Assembly: GCA_020072565.1 (NCBI GenBank)
Contig: JAIQGI010000005.1
Span: 124,001-188,000 of the forward strand
Reading direction: 5' to 3'
DNA from: Terriglobia bacterium
Lineage (GTDB): Bacteria; Acidobacteriota; UBA6911
DNA length: 64,000 nucleotides
In this document: positions 34,454 to 42,239 of the stretch, piece by piece
How the letters are laid out: each line of letters begins with the position of its first letter
Numbering within the stretch: the stretch's first letter is position 1
Notes under the pieces: generated by a model
Seen by the model: only the letters and a program-made list of their open reading frames with translations
The model's database searches: none
What the model was told of the DNA's origin: nothing
Position numbers and translations under genes: made by a program

Positions 34454-35506
34454 CTACGCCTCATGGACATTCAACACGACTTTGATCGTGTTTGGATCTT
34501 CGCTGTCAACCTTTGCAAAAGCGGTTGCAACATCCTTCAAAGCCATCTGGTCGGTCACCAGCTTATCGGGGTGCAGCAGACCCTTGGACATAAGCCGGAG
34601 GGCGCGAGGAAACTCCCCCAGCGTTACGCGTGAGGCAATGATCTGTGCCTCCTTGATGACCAGGGTCTTGAAATGCACCGCGGAAAGCTGTTCTCCCAAT
34701 CCTGCCGTGACGATCCTTCCGGCGGTGCGGATCATCTTGACGGCCTGCGCCAGTGGCGCCTCCTGCCCCTCGATCGCGTGATAGTGTCCGACGCATTCGA
34801 TCACGCAATCCACACCGATACCCTGAGTGGTCTCCATCACGTGTTCGACCGGATCCTCCTCCGCGATGTTGATGACGTAATCAGCGCCGAGCTTGGCGGC
34901 TGTTGCCAGACGGAACGGTTGCAGGTCGGTAATGATGGTCCGGGCCGCGCCGGCACTGTGGCAAAGCACGTCTAGGACCGAAAGCCCGAGTTTGCCGGCG
35001 CCCAGAATGACGACCGTTTCGCCCGGCTGTACCTGCCCGCGCTGCAGCACGTGATGCCCCAGCCCGTACATTTCCACCATTGGGGCAAACGTCATGGGGA
35101 CATTCTCGGGCATGGGAAAAACATGGCTGGCCGGCGCGGCCACGTATTGTCCGAATCCGCCGTCGAGGTCCACTCCAAGCAACTTGAGGGTGCGGCAGGC
35201 GTTGAGATGGCCCGTAAGACAGGCAGGACAGCTGTGGCATGAGATGATCGGATCCACGGCTACGCGGTCGCCGGCCTTGAAGTTTTTTACTTCTTTTCCC
35301 ACCGCTTGTATGATGCCGCCGAACTCATGTCCGGTAATCGCGGGGTATTTGACGCGTTCGTGAAACTCGCCGCGGAATATGTGAAGATCCGTGCCACATA
35401 TGCCGGCATATCCGGTTTCCACCAGTACCTCGTCGGGTCTGAGTTCCGGATCCGATGCTGTTCCCAGGCGAATATCCCGGTCGTTGTAGAGTATCGCTGC
35501 TTTCAT
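34454..35506 (-). CDS. Zinc-dependent medium-chain alcohol/sugar dehydrogenase
   Basis: The 350-residue protein is a complete zinc MDR dehydrogenase. GICGTDLH and ITGHEFGG supply the catalytic zinc ligands, CHSCPACLTGHLNAC the four structural-zinc cysteines, and VVILGAGKLGLSVLD the NAD(P)-binding loop. Relatives include sorbitol, threonine and 2-keto-3-deoxy-fuconate type dehydrogenases. I place the start at 35506: its ATG overlaps the TGA of the lactonase gene by one base, a coupled arrangement. In this operon it would act late in deoxysugar oxidation, or on the 3-deoxy acid; this is inference from context. Confidence 0.88.
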   Translation of the reverse strand: MKAAILYNDRDIRLGTASDPELRPDEVLVETGYAGICGTDLHIFRGEFHERVKYPAITGHEFGGIIQAVGKEVKNFKAGDRVAVDPIISCHSCPACLTGHLNACRTLKLLGVDLDGGFGQYVAAPASHVFPMPENVPMTFAPMVEMYGLGHHVLQRGQVQPGETVVILGAGKLGLSVLDVLCHSAGAARTIITDLQPFRLATAAKLGADYVINIAEEDPVEHVMETTQGIGVDCVIECVGHYHAIEGQEAPLAQAVKMIRTAGRIVTAGLGEQLSAVHFKTLVIKEAQIIASRVTLGEFPRALRLMSKGLLHPDKLVTDQMALKDVATAFAKVDSEDPNTIKVVLNVHEA

Positions 35507-36357
35507 CAATTCACTCCTTCTTCCTGCGGGTAAATCCGGTAAAACGTGAGTGCGTTCTTCCCCAGCACCCTCTTCTGCTCGTGATCCGATAAGCGCCTGA
35601 CGTAGTCCATAGCCATGGACATCACCCGATGAAAAGGGGCAGAAACCGTGCACACCGGCCAGTCCGACCCGATCATGATTCGATCCGCGCCAAAGGCCTC
35701 GAATACGACATCAAGATAAGGCGTGAAATCATCGGGCTTCCAGTTGTGCCAATCGGCTTCTGTGACCATCCCGGAGATTTTGCACGCTACATTGGAGAAG
35801 TGCGCTAGTCGCCGTATATCCTCAACCCACGGTTCCATGACGCCGTCTTTAACATGCGGCTTGGCAATGTGGTCGAGTACGAATCGTTGCCGGGAATGTC
35901 GCGCCACCAGGTCAGCGGCGGGCCGCAGGTGCCTGGGAAACAACAACAGGTCATACGCCAAATTGAATTCCGCCAAAAGCCCGATGCCGCGACTGAAATC
36001 CTCGCGCAGCATGAACAGGTCGTCCGGTTCGTCATGAATGACGTGCCGGACGCCGCAGAATTTACCATGCTCCGCAAAACGCTCCAATTGCTGTTTGAGC
36101 TCCGGACCGCACAAATCCAGCCATCCGACCACTCCCCGGATGAAGGCATACTGATCCGCGAGTTCCAGAAGCCAGGCCGTCTCCTGAACACTCTGCCTGG
36201 CTTGCACGGCAATGCTTCCATCAAACCCGATCGACTGAAGGAGCGGGAGAAAATCAGCCGGCAGAAAATCCCTCCGGAGCAACTCCATTCCACGCCCGAT
36301 CCACGGATACTCTTCCTGATTGTAGCGCCAGAAATGTTGGTGTGCGTCGAGCCGCAT
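35506..36357 (-). CDS. Amidohydrolase-2-type lactonase (L-fucono/L-rhamnono-lactonase-like)
   Basis: The 283-residue TIM-barrel protein begins MRLDAHQHFWRYN, the metal-binding His-x-His strand, and shows IGFDGSIAVQARQS, VRHVIHDEPDD, FVLDHIAKPHVKDG and DRIMIGSDWPVC, all typical of COG3618 lactonases that open fuconolactone, rhamnonolactone or galactonolactone. It lies 9 bp after the aldo/keto reductase and overlaps the dehydrogenase by one base, so the three genes form a tight operon converting a sugar to its aldonic acid and further. No signal peptide, so it is cytoplasmic. Confidence 0.88.
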   Translation of the reverse strand: MRLDAHQHFWRYNQEEYPWIGRGMELLRRDFLPADFLPLLQSIGFDGSIAVQARQSVQETAWLLELADQYAFIRGVVGWLDLCGPELKQQLERFAEHGKFCGVRHVIHDEPDDLFMLREDFSRGIGLLAEFNLAYDLLLFPRHLRPAADLVARHSRQRFVLDHIAKPHVKDGVMEPWVEDIRRLAHFSNVACKISGMVTEADWHNWKPDDFTPYLDVVFEAFGADRIMIGSDWPVCTVSAPFHRVMSMAMDYVRRLSDHEQKRVLGKNALTFYRIYPQEEGVN

Positions 36358-36366
36358 GATGACGCC

Positions 36367-37296
36367 TCAGTTATTTTCCGGTCGACCGCTGAGCCATGTT
36401 TGATTACGGACAGGTTCCAGGATTGCGAAGACTTGTGCGTACAGTTCCTGATCCATCGGCTCGTCGAGCCACTGAACATTTCTTTTTAGATTTTCCGGAT
36501 CGGCGGTGCCGACCAGTGTTGTTGCCAGAGCCGGGCAGGAGGTGCTGAACTGGACAGCGAGCCGCGAGATGTCGGCTCCACGTTTGCGGCAAAACTCAGC
36601 CGCACGGGCACAGGCTGCCCTGATTTCTCCGGATGCAGGATGCCATTCCGGTGCCCCTCGATTGGACAGAAGACCCATACTCAGCGGCGAAGCGTTGATG
36701 ATGCCCACCTGTTTTTCCAGGAGATACGGGACCAGTTCCTCCAATGAAGCATCATTCAAACTGTAGTGGCAGTAGGAGAGTATGGTGTCGAGCTCCGCCC
36801 GCTCGAGCACAAGCCGGTGAATGCGGAGCGGCAGTCCGGTGATGCCGACAAATCGGACCTTGCCCTGCTGCTGCAGCTTACGGAGGGCCGGCAATGTTTC
36901 ATCGACAACCTGATCGAGCGAACCGAACTCGATGTCGTGGCACTGGATCACGTCCACATAATCGACGTTGAGGCGGACCAGGCTCTCGTCGACGCTCGCG
37001 GTGACGCGGCGGGCGGAAAAATCGAAATGATCCGCACCGTAACGTCCGACTTTGGTGGCGAGGTAGTAGCGATCCCGGGGTACGCTTTTTAACGCCTTGC
37101 CGAGCACGAATTCGGCCTTGGTCAAACCGTAATACGGCGACACATCGATAAAGTTGATGCCCAGGTCGATGGCGCTGTGTACGGTGCGGATCCCTTCGAC
37201 TTCATCCACATTGCGGAATACCCCGCCTAATGACGACGCACCATAACCGAGCACCGAAACGTGCAACCCGGTCTTCCCTAAAACGCGGTATTTCAT
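36367..37296 (-). CDS. Aldo/keto reductase (L-galactose/L-fucose dehydrogenase-like)
   Basis: From the ATG at 37296 the product has 309 residues with the AKR tetrad: Asp51 and Tyr at 55/56 in FIDVSPYYGLTKAE, Lys82 in YLATKVGRYG, and His in VIQCHDIEF. LGYGASSLGGVF and QFSTSCPALATTLVG complete the family's landmarks. It resembles L-galactose dehydrogenases, which oxidise L-galactose or L-fucose at C1 to the lactone. An in-frame extension to 37470 would run through a long inverted repeat and is not credible. Together with the adjacent lactonase it gives a two-step sugar oxidation, and nearby GH95 genes make L-fucose the most plausible substrate. Confidence 0.85.
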   Translation of the reverse strand: MKYRVLGKTGLHVSVLGYGASSLGGVFRNVDEVEGIRTVHSAIDLGINFIDVSPYYGLTKAEFVLGKALKSVPRDRYYLATKVGRYGADHFDFSARRVTASVDESLVRLNVDYVDVIQCHDIEFGSLDQVVDETLPALRKLQQQGKVRFVGITGLPLRIHRLVLERAELDTILSYCHYSLNDASLEELVPYLLEKQVGIINASPLSMGLLSNRGAPEWHPASGEIRAACARAAEFCRKRGADISRLAVQFSTSCPALATTLVGTADPENLKRNVQWLDEPMDQELYAQVFAILEPVRNQTWLSGRPENN

Positions 37297-37312
37297 ATCA
37301 GCCTGTTCCTTT

Positions 37313-37387
37313 TGAACCGCCAAGACCTCGTAGATCGCAAAGTCTTTCAAAAACTGCCTTTGCGATCTACGAGGTCTTTGCGGTTCA
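37313..37387. repeat. Long 30-bp-arm inverted repeat in front of the aldo/keto reductase operon
   Basis: Arms at 37313-37342 and 37358-37387 are reverse complements over 30 bases with a single mismatch (core AAGACCTCGTAGATCGCAAAG), with a 15-base loop. As RNA this is a very stable hairpin beginning 16 bases before the operon start codon. It could be a mobile palindrome that landed in the leader, or a regulatory or processing structure. Confidence 0.85.
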
Positions 37388-37396
37388 CGATGGGCG

Positions 37397-37498
37397 TTAT
37401 CTCCGCTCCGGCGTGAGCTTGAGGATCGTGAACGAGTTGCCTTCCAGCTCGTATTGAAATTTGCTCTCAACGCACGGCACCCACGTCACACGGGCTCG
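37397..37498 (-). pseudogene. Possible C-terminal stub of a GH51 arabinofuranosidase
   Basis: The last ~33 codons of an open frame read RARVTWVPCVESKFQYELEGNSFTILKLTPERR before a stop. The pattern 'f.Yel.gNSfTiLkL' is the usual ending of GH51 beta-sandwich domains (in which the terminal strand carries a conserved Ser-x-T-x-L). Nothing upstream can be matched, so this would be a short relic. The bases 37499-37640 contain nothing else I recognise. Identification rests on a short motif. Confidence 0.35.
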
Positions 37499-37640
37499 AT
37501 TCCGCCGGTGAGGGCCTTCCGGGCGGCTATCGGGTCCCCGACCACGGCGGCGGCCATCGTCTTGAAGCCCTCGGCCAGCTGCAGCCTTCAGCCCGAATGA
37601 CAATACACAACAACGAACCGAACCGGAGTTCGCTGAATTG

Positions 37641-40517
37641 TCAACGCCCTGGGGTAGCCATGCGAATCGAATAGAGAGAGCTGCGGGCTCCGATGAACAG
37701 CGTGCGGTTGTCCGAGCCGCCGAAGGCGAGGCTGCCGGGACGCTCGGGGGTTACCAGGACGCCGATCTGCTTGCCCTCACGGCTGTAAATATAGACCTGA
37801 TCGCTGGCAATATATACGTTGCCCGCCGCATCGTTTATGACCGATGTGCCGCCTCGTTCCACGAAAACACTGGTGGTCATCTTCTCATCGTTGCCCAGCT
37901 TCACCCGATACGTCTTTCCGTCATCCTCGCTGGTCACATAGTGCTCATCCCCCGGTGAGAACGCCGCGACGTTGGAACTCTGCAGGATCGGACGCCACGT
38001 CCCGCCGGCGAAGATCGCTGTGCGTGTGCCCGACGCGTAGAAATAGCCGCGGTGAGCGTTCTCGACGACGCGGATCACGGCAGTGTTGCTTCCCTGCCGG
38101 TACTCATAGTCCCGATGCTCAATCAAGTCCTTCAGGATCGACAGCATGTTGTGCAGCCCAACCGGAAGCAACAGCACTGTGTCAGGCAACTTCTCCGTAG
38201 TCTCGGCCACCGGCTGCGGCGTCGAATTACTTTCCGCCACATTGAGACTGGAAACGGCTCTTTCATACGCGACGATCAGCAGCGTCGAGGGCTTCACAAA
38301 CCCCATCACCATCGGCTGGCCCTGGGTCGTCGCGATCTGCTCGGCTTTCTTGTCAACTTCATTCCAGCGATAGATCTTGCGCATCGCGGCGTCCGTGAAA
38401 AACAGATGCCCGGCGTCGTCGGTGGTCAGGCCCGATGCGTTGCTTAATCCGCCCACTAGCTTCTCGATCGTGGTGCCCTTGTCGAACACCGCCGGCAATG
38501 CAGACGCCGTCGGAATCTTCATTACCTTTTTGACGATGAAGTTGGTGAAGAACTGCGGCCGCACGGCTACGCTGCTGTCCTCGTCCAGCACGGCATTGTC
38601 GAAGGCCAACCGGGTCTGACTGAACACTTTCACGTTCTCAAAACGGATGTTGTCGGAATTGCGCACCATTACGGCATAGGTCTTCGGCAGTGTGATGCGG
38701 GAAACGCGGTATATATACGTATTTGCAAACAGGAGATTCCGGCAGTTCCTGATTTCGAGTGAAATCGCCTCGTGTCCGGCCGGATTTTCTTCCTCGGTCT
38801 GCAGCGCGTAGAACTCCCAGTTCTGAACGTTGTGGAACTGCGATTCCACGCTCATGTGATGCTCGACCGAGATCTGATACACCTTGCCCTGTACAGCGGT
38901 GTTCTCTATGCGAAGCCCTGCCGTTCTCGAACTCGTGCCGTGAGGCCAATTCCCTCGGAAGATCCCGCCCCCGCCGTCTTTGATCAGCAGATCGGGGCCT
39001 GCTTGGCCGCCGCCGGGCCCGCGGCCGAAGCCGCCACCGCCTCCCGGAAACGACACATCGTCGAGCATCGAATTGGTACCCGCCATCCAGACCATGCTCG
39101 CGGCACGGTTGTTCGCACCCGGCATAATGCTGATTGAGACCACGATGTTTCTGCCGCCCTTTGGCGCGATCAGCACGCCGACAGGGTCGCCTTCGCCCTC
39201 GAACCCTGACGCCCCATTCATCAATGAGATCGACGTATTTCCCGGGTTCATTCCAATCAAGACCGTGTCCGGCTTTAGCTCGATCGAGCCTGACACGCGA
39301 TAGATTCCACTGGGGAAGAACAGCGCCTGGTGCTTCTCGATCGCCGCCCGCAGCGCTGCCGTGTCATCGGTTTTCCCGTCGCCTTTCACGTCCAGGGTCC
39401 GCACGTTCACCCACTGGCTCATGGGGGGCAGCGCCGGAATATCGTTCGCCGCCGTCGGAGCGGGCTGCGTCAGTGCGTGCTCTTGATGCCGCATCGCAAT
39501 CCCACGCTCTCTCCCATCATCACCGATCTCCAGCCCGAGCGTGAACCGATCCACCATGTAGCGCCGGGACGGTGCGGCGACCATCTTGTCGCCCTGATAG
39601 AACTGTGGGACATTGCTGCATGCCACATTCGACAGCGTTACTTCCGAATGTGTATTCCGCACATTGCCTGCCTTCAACGCGACTGAGCTGATGTCCTCCA
39701 TCTGGAGATCGCGACCATAAAGCTGCTCCACCTCCCCCGGCGCAATCTTAAGTGCGATCGGCATGTGCGCGAAACGGACCCGGACGAGCGTGAAGCCGAC
39801 CTCCATCGTATGAATGGCCGACTCGCGCTGTCCTTCAAAGCTGGAATCCATCAACAGGAATTGCCAGACCGGCGCGGTCCTCTTGGTGATGATCCCGAAG
39901 GTGCCGCCGTAGACGTGGATATCGCTGGCCTGATTGCCGATATCCTCCATCGCCGCCCGGCAGGAGCCGACGCGGAAGTCCATGTGTTGCAGAGAACTGT
40001 GTTGGGCCACATGGAAGCGTATGCCGATGGCCGCCGGGTTGCCGTCCTGCATCTCGAAGTCGATATTGCTCATGCCGCTGTAGAACGTCACTTCGCTGGC
40101 GTCGCTGAACGGTCTGTTCGCCATGGGGCGGTATCCCGCGAAATGAACCATGTACTTGCCCGTCCCCTCCTGGAAGCCTGGCGTATCCTTGCCCAACAGA
40201 AACACCGGCCGTTTCTGGCCGTAGCCGATCAGCCGAATCCCCTCCCAGACAAAGACCGTTTTGCTTATCCGGTAGCGTCCTTCGGGAATGAAGACGACGC
40301 CGATGCGCGTCGTCTCCTGCACGCGATCGATTGCCTGCTGTATGGCGCTGGTGTCATCGCCGATCCCGTCAGCGCGCACTTCGAACTGGTCTTTGGTCAG
40401 ATAGACCGCGCGAGGGTCGTCTGGGCGAAGCGGATAATACGAGTCCGCATAGAGTAAATCAGCACAAGCCACGGCCAGGAGTGCGACAGCAACAAAGCAA
40501 AATCGTTTCAAGTGCAC
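37641..40517 (-). CDS. Secreted double pectate-lyase-3 (beta-helix) protein fused to an SMP-30-like propeller
   Basis: From the GTG at 40517, preceded by GGAGG, the ~958-residue protein has a signal peptide and two beta-helix starts with the pectate_lyase_3/GH55 signature: VRADGIGDDTSAIQQAID near residue 45 and VKGDGKTDDTAALRAAIE near residue 385. Each is followed by FIPEGRYRIS or FFPSGIYRVSG. From about residue 690 a different domain begins with repeats such as GLTTDDAGHLFFTDAAMRKIYRW and VINDAAGNVYIASDQVYIY, ending GSLAFGGSDNRTLFIGARSSLYSI, the hallmark of SMP-30/gluconolactonase propellers. A Gly-rich loop FPGGGGGFGRGPGGG lies in the second helix. The fusion suggests an extracellular polysaccharide-active enzyme; substrate unknown. 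Confidence 0.75.
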   Translation of the reverse strand: MHLKRFCFVAVALLAVACADLLYADSYYPLRPDDPRAVYLTKDQFEVRADGIGDDTSAIQQAIDRVQETTRIGVVFIPEGRYRISKTVFVWEGIRLIGYGQKRPVFLLGKDTPGFQEGTGKYMVHFAGYRPMANRPFSDASEVTFYSGMSNIDFEMQDGNPAAIGIRFHVAQHSSLQHMDFRVGSCRAAMEDIGNQASDIHVYGGTFGIITKRTAPVWQFLLMDSSFEGQRESAIHTMEVGFTLVRVRFAHMPIALKIAPGEVEQLYGRDLQMEDISSVALKAGNVRNTHSEVTLSNVACSNVPQFYQGDKMVAAPSRRYMVDRFTLGLEIGDDGRERGIAMRHQEHALTQPAPTAANDIPALPPMSQWVNVRTLDVKGDGKTDDTAALRAAIEKHQALFFPSGIYRVSGSIELKPDTVLIGMNPGNTSISLMNGASGFEGEGDPVGVLIAPKGGRNIVVSISIMPGANNRAASMVWMAGTNSMLDDVSFPGGGGGFGRGPGGGQAGPDLLIKDGGGGIFRGNWPHGTSSRTAGLRIENTAVQGKVYQISVEHHMSVESQFHNVQNWEFYALQTEEENPAGHEAISLEIRNCRNLLFANTYIYRVSRITLPKTYAVMVRNSDNIRFENVKVFSQTRLAFDNAVLDEDSSVAVRPQFFTNFIVKKVMKIPTASALPAVFDKGTTIEKLVGGLSNASGLTTDDAGHLFFTDAAMRKIYRWNEVDKKAEQIATTQGQPMVMGFVKPSTLLIVAYERAVSSLNVAESNSTPQPVAETTEKLPDTVLLLPVGLHNMLSILKDLIEHRDYEYRQGSNTAVIRVVENAHRGYFYASGTRTAIFAGGTWRPILQSSNVAAFSPGDEHYVTSEDDGKTYRVKLGNDEKMTTSVFVERGGTSVINDAAGNVYIASDQVYIYSREGKQIGVLVTPERPGSLAFGGSDNRTLFIGARSSLYSIRMATPGR

Positions 40518-40949
40518 CTGAAGCCTCCATTTCCATGATTCACTTGCTATGCACGAAGGAAACGCCAAACCAGGCGTCAGACTGACCTGCCGCTCCCCAC
40601 GGTTCCCGGACCTTAATGCCAAAGTGACGGCCGGACTTAAAAAAGCAATCCCTCAATTTGGCTTCCGCTGAGCTTGAGCCCAATCATAATTCAAAACAAA
40701 GTTGCAGATTAAAGGATTTTGGGAACACCCCTGTTATCATGTGTGGATTATCTGCGAGCACGCCATCCGCGTGGCCGGTCATCAGTCAACTTCCCACATG
40801 ACCATTTCTGGATAACGTGACGGTTTGCGGGTGCCCGCGATTCTGACAAGTGCTGCGGATTCAGCTGTCCAGAGCCATGGCAGCGGATTATAATGGCGGT
40901 AACTTCAGGTTCTTCTGATTGCATTGCGCGAATCGCCTATGGTATCGGT
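40518..40949. other. Divergent intergenic region, nothing recognised
   Basis: This 432-base gap separates two divergent genes and must hold both promoters. A loose pair AATGCCAAAG/ATTTGGCTT around 40617-40665 recalls the operator at 21143 but has a longer spacer and mismatches, so I do not call it. No RNA gene or terminator is visible. Confidence 0.3.
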
Positions 40950-41585
40950 ATGAAGAAAGCAAATACCAGTTCAAGCCAACGCCCGGAAAAAAAATTTCCG
41001 ACAATCGGAGTATGCGGGCTTGATTGCGGTTTGTGCCCACGGCATTACACCGTCGGGTCATCGAGATGCCCCGGATGTGCCGGCCCCGGTTTCTTTGACA
41101 AGCACCCTTCCTGTTCCTTTATAACCTGTTGCGTCAAGAGAAAGAGCTTTGAAGTATGCGCCGAATGCCCGGATTTCCCCTGTTCAAAATTCAAAAGCGA
41201 GGAAGAATACAGGCAAGTGAAAGAATCTTCATCCTACCCGTCATGTGCAAGATTATTGCCGAACGCGAAATTCATAAGGGAACATGGTATCCATGAATTC
41301 ATGGAACAGCAGAAGAAGCGGATGGCAATGCTTGAGACCATGATAGAGAGATTTGACGATGGCAGATCAAAGAGCTTCTATTGCAGGGCGGCGGCCTTGC
41401 TTGACGTGACGAGTTTAGGAGGCGCATTAGCTGAAGCGGATCGGAAAATACAAACAGATAGAGTCAAACAAGACGATTGGAAGACGAAGGCGAAAATCCT
41501 CAGAACAATCCTTGGACCATCACGCTCCTGCGACACTCGGAGCACCAGAGCCCGGCGAAGCCGTGCTCCGGAAGGCCGCATTTGA
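40950..41585 (+). CDS. DUF3795 cysteine-rich protein, C-terminus altered
   Basis: The ~211-residue product has the DUF3795 arrangement of metal-binding cysteines: GVCGLDCGLCPRHYTV, RCPGCAGPGF, CSFITCCVKRK, CAECPDFPCSKF. This is followed by a helical stretch ending KTKAKILRTILG. After about 41512 the frame runs into the transposase relic on the other strand, giving an arginine-rich tail (STRARRSRAPEGRI) that is not part of the family. DUF3795 proteins likely bind a metal or iron-sulfur centre; their role is unknown. I prefer the ATG at 40950; an in-frame ATG at 40893 is possible. Confidence 0.7.
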   Translation: MKKANTSSSQRPEKKFPTIGVCGLDCGLCPRHYTVGSSRCPGCAGPGFFDKHPSCSFITCCVKRKSFEVCAECPDFPCSKFKSEEEYRQVKESSSYPSCARLLPNAKFIREHGIHEFMEQQKKRMAMLETMIERFDDGRSKSFYCRAAALLDVTSLGGALAEADRKIQTDRVKQDDWKTKAKILRTILGPSRSCDTRSTRARRSRAPEGRI

Positions 41586-41751
41586 GGAACTCCCGGACGA
41601 CCCGCTCAACCGCCGGGCGCAGGGGCCCATGCTGCCGGACGAAGCGGGCGGGCCAGCCGCGCAGCAACTCCCCGAGGTGCTGCTCCACGAGCCGGCCGGA
41701 GGCGGTCGGCGTGAGTCGGCGCTCGTCAACGACCTCAGATACATCGAGCAA
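41500..41751 (-). mobile_element. IS91-type transposase, N-terminal relic
   Basis: An 83-codon frame reads LVEQHLGELLRGWPARFVRQ, GPLRPAVERVVREFLKCG and LPEHGFAGLWCSECRRSVMV, the start of the zinc-binding domain of IS91/IS801-family transposases. It ends exactly before the 'fsCk.r.fCpsC' part. No catalytic domain or terminal sequence follows; the cut edge coincides with the abnormal end of the DUF3795 gene, so a rearrangement joined the two here. Confidence 0.75.
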
Positions 41752-42171
41752 CTATTCATTCCTTTCTCAATCACAGCTGTCAGTTGCTCTGGCAGGATTC
41801 TACACTCGGAAAGACGGCGGGGCAGACAGATCCCCCGTCCGGCCTCTGACCTTGCTACTATCCTACGACCACTAACTAGTTTCTGTCGCGAAACTCGATA
41901 CTGTCCGGATTTTGCCGGTCCCATCAGCGGAGCAACAGGAGTAGATTTTTCTGATGCCGAAGCCGGCATTTCAATCGAGAACAGCTCCTCGACAGGCGCC
42001 TGTGAAACCTGTGCCAGGTGCAGCGCCACGAGGGTATTTGGAATGCATTTGAAATGAGGTGCCTGTCACCGATTTTCCTCTTATTCTGCCCCGTCGTTTT
42101 GAATTATCATCGGGCTCGAGTCTGGGACCAGGACAGTGCGACAAATTGCCTTTGATCAGAATATGGAAGAG
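41752..42171. other. Gap after the transposase relic, no gene seen
   Basis: These ~420 bases hold only short frames without family resemblance. GACAGGCGCCTGT (~41992-42004) is a small palindrome, and GGTGCCTGTCACC (~42059) resembles sequences found beside REP-type transposase genes. The downstream part carries the promoter and leader of the GH10 gene. Confidence 0.3.
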
Positions 42172-42207
42172 GCGCCTGGGCAAGCAGCCACGCGAAACGG
42201 CAGGCGC
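42172..42207 (+). ncRNA. Candidate structured leader element, copy B
   Basis: GCGCCTG (42172-42178) pairs exactly with CAGGCGC (42201-42207), and an outer GAAG/CTTC pair extends the stem. It encloses GCAGCCACGCGAAACGGCAG (42184-42203), which matches copy A at 31220-31239 except for about two positions. The element ends ~33 bp before the GH10 start codon. The outer stems differ in sequence but both can form. Confidence 0.3.
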
Positions 42208-42239
42208 ATCCTTCAATTATTTATGGGAGATCGCCGAAG

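Noticed and set aside
40617-40665. AATGCCAAAG / ATTTGGCTT as a third copy of the operator
   Set aside because: Spacer is much longer and both arms carry mismatches, so chance is a simpler explanation.
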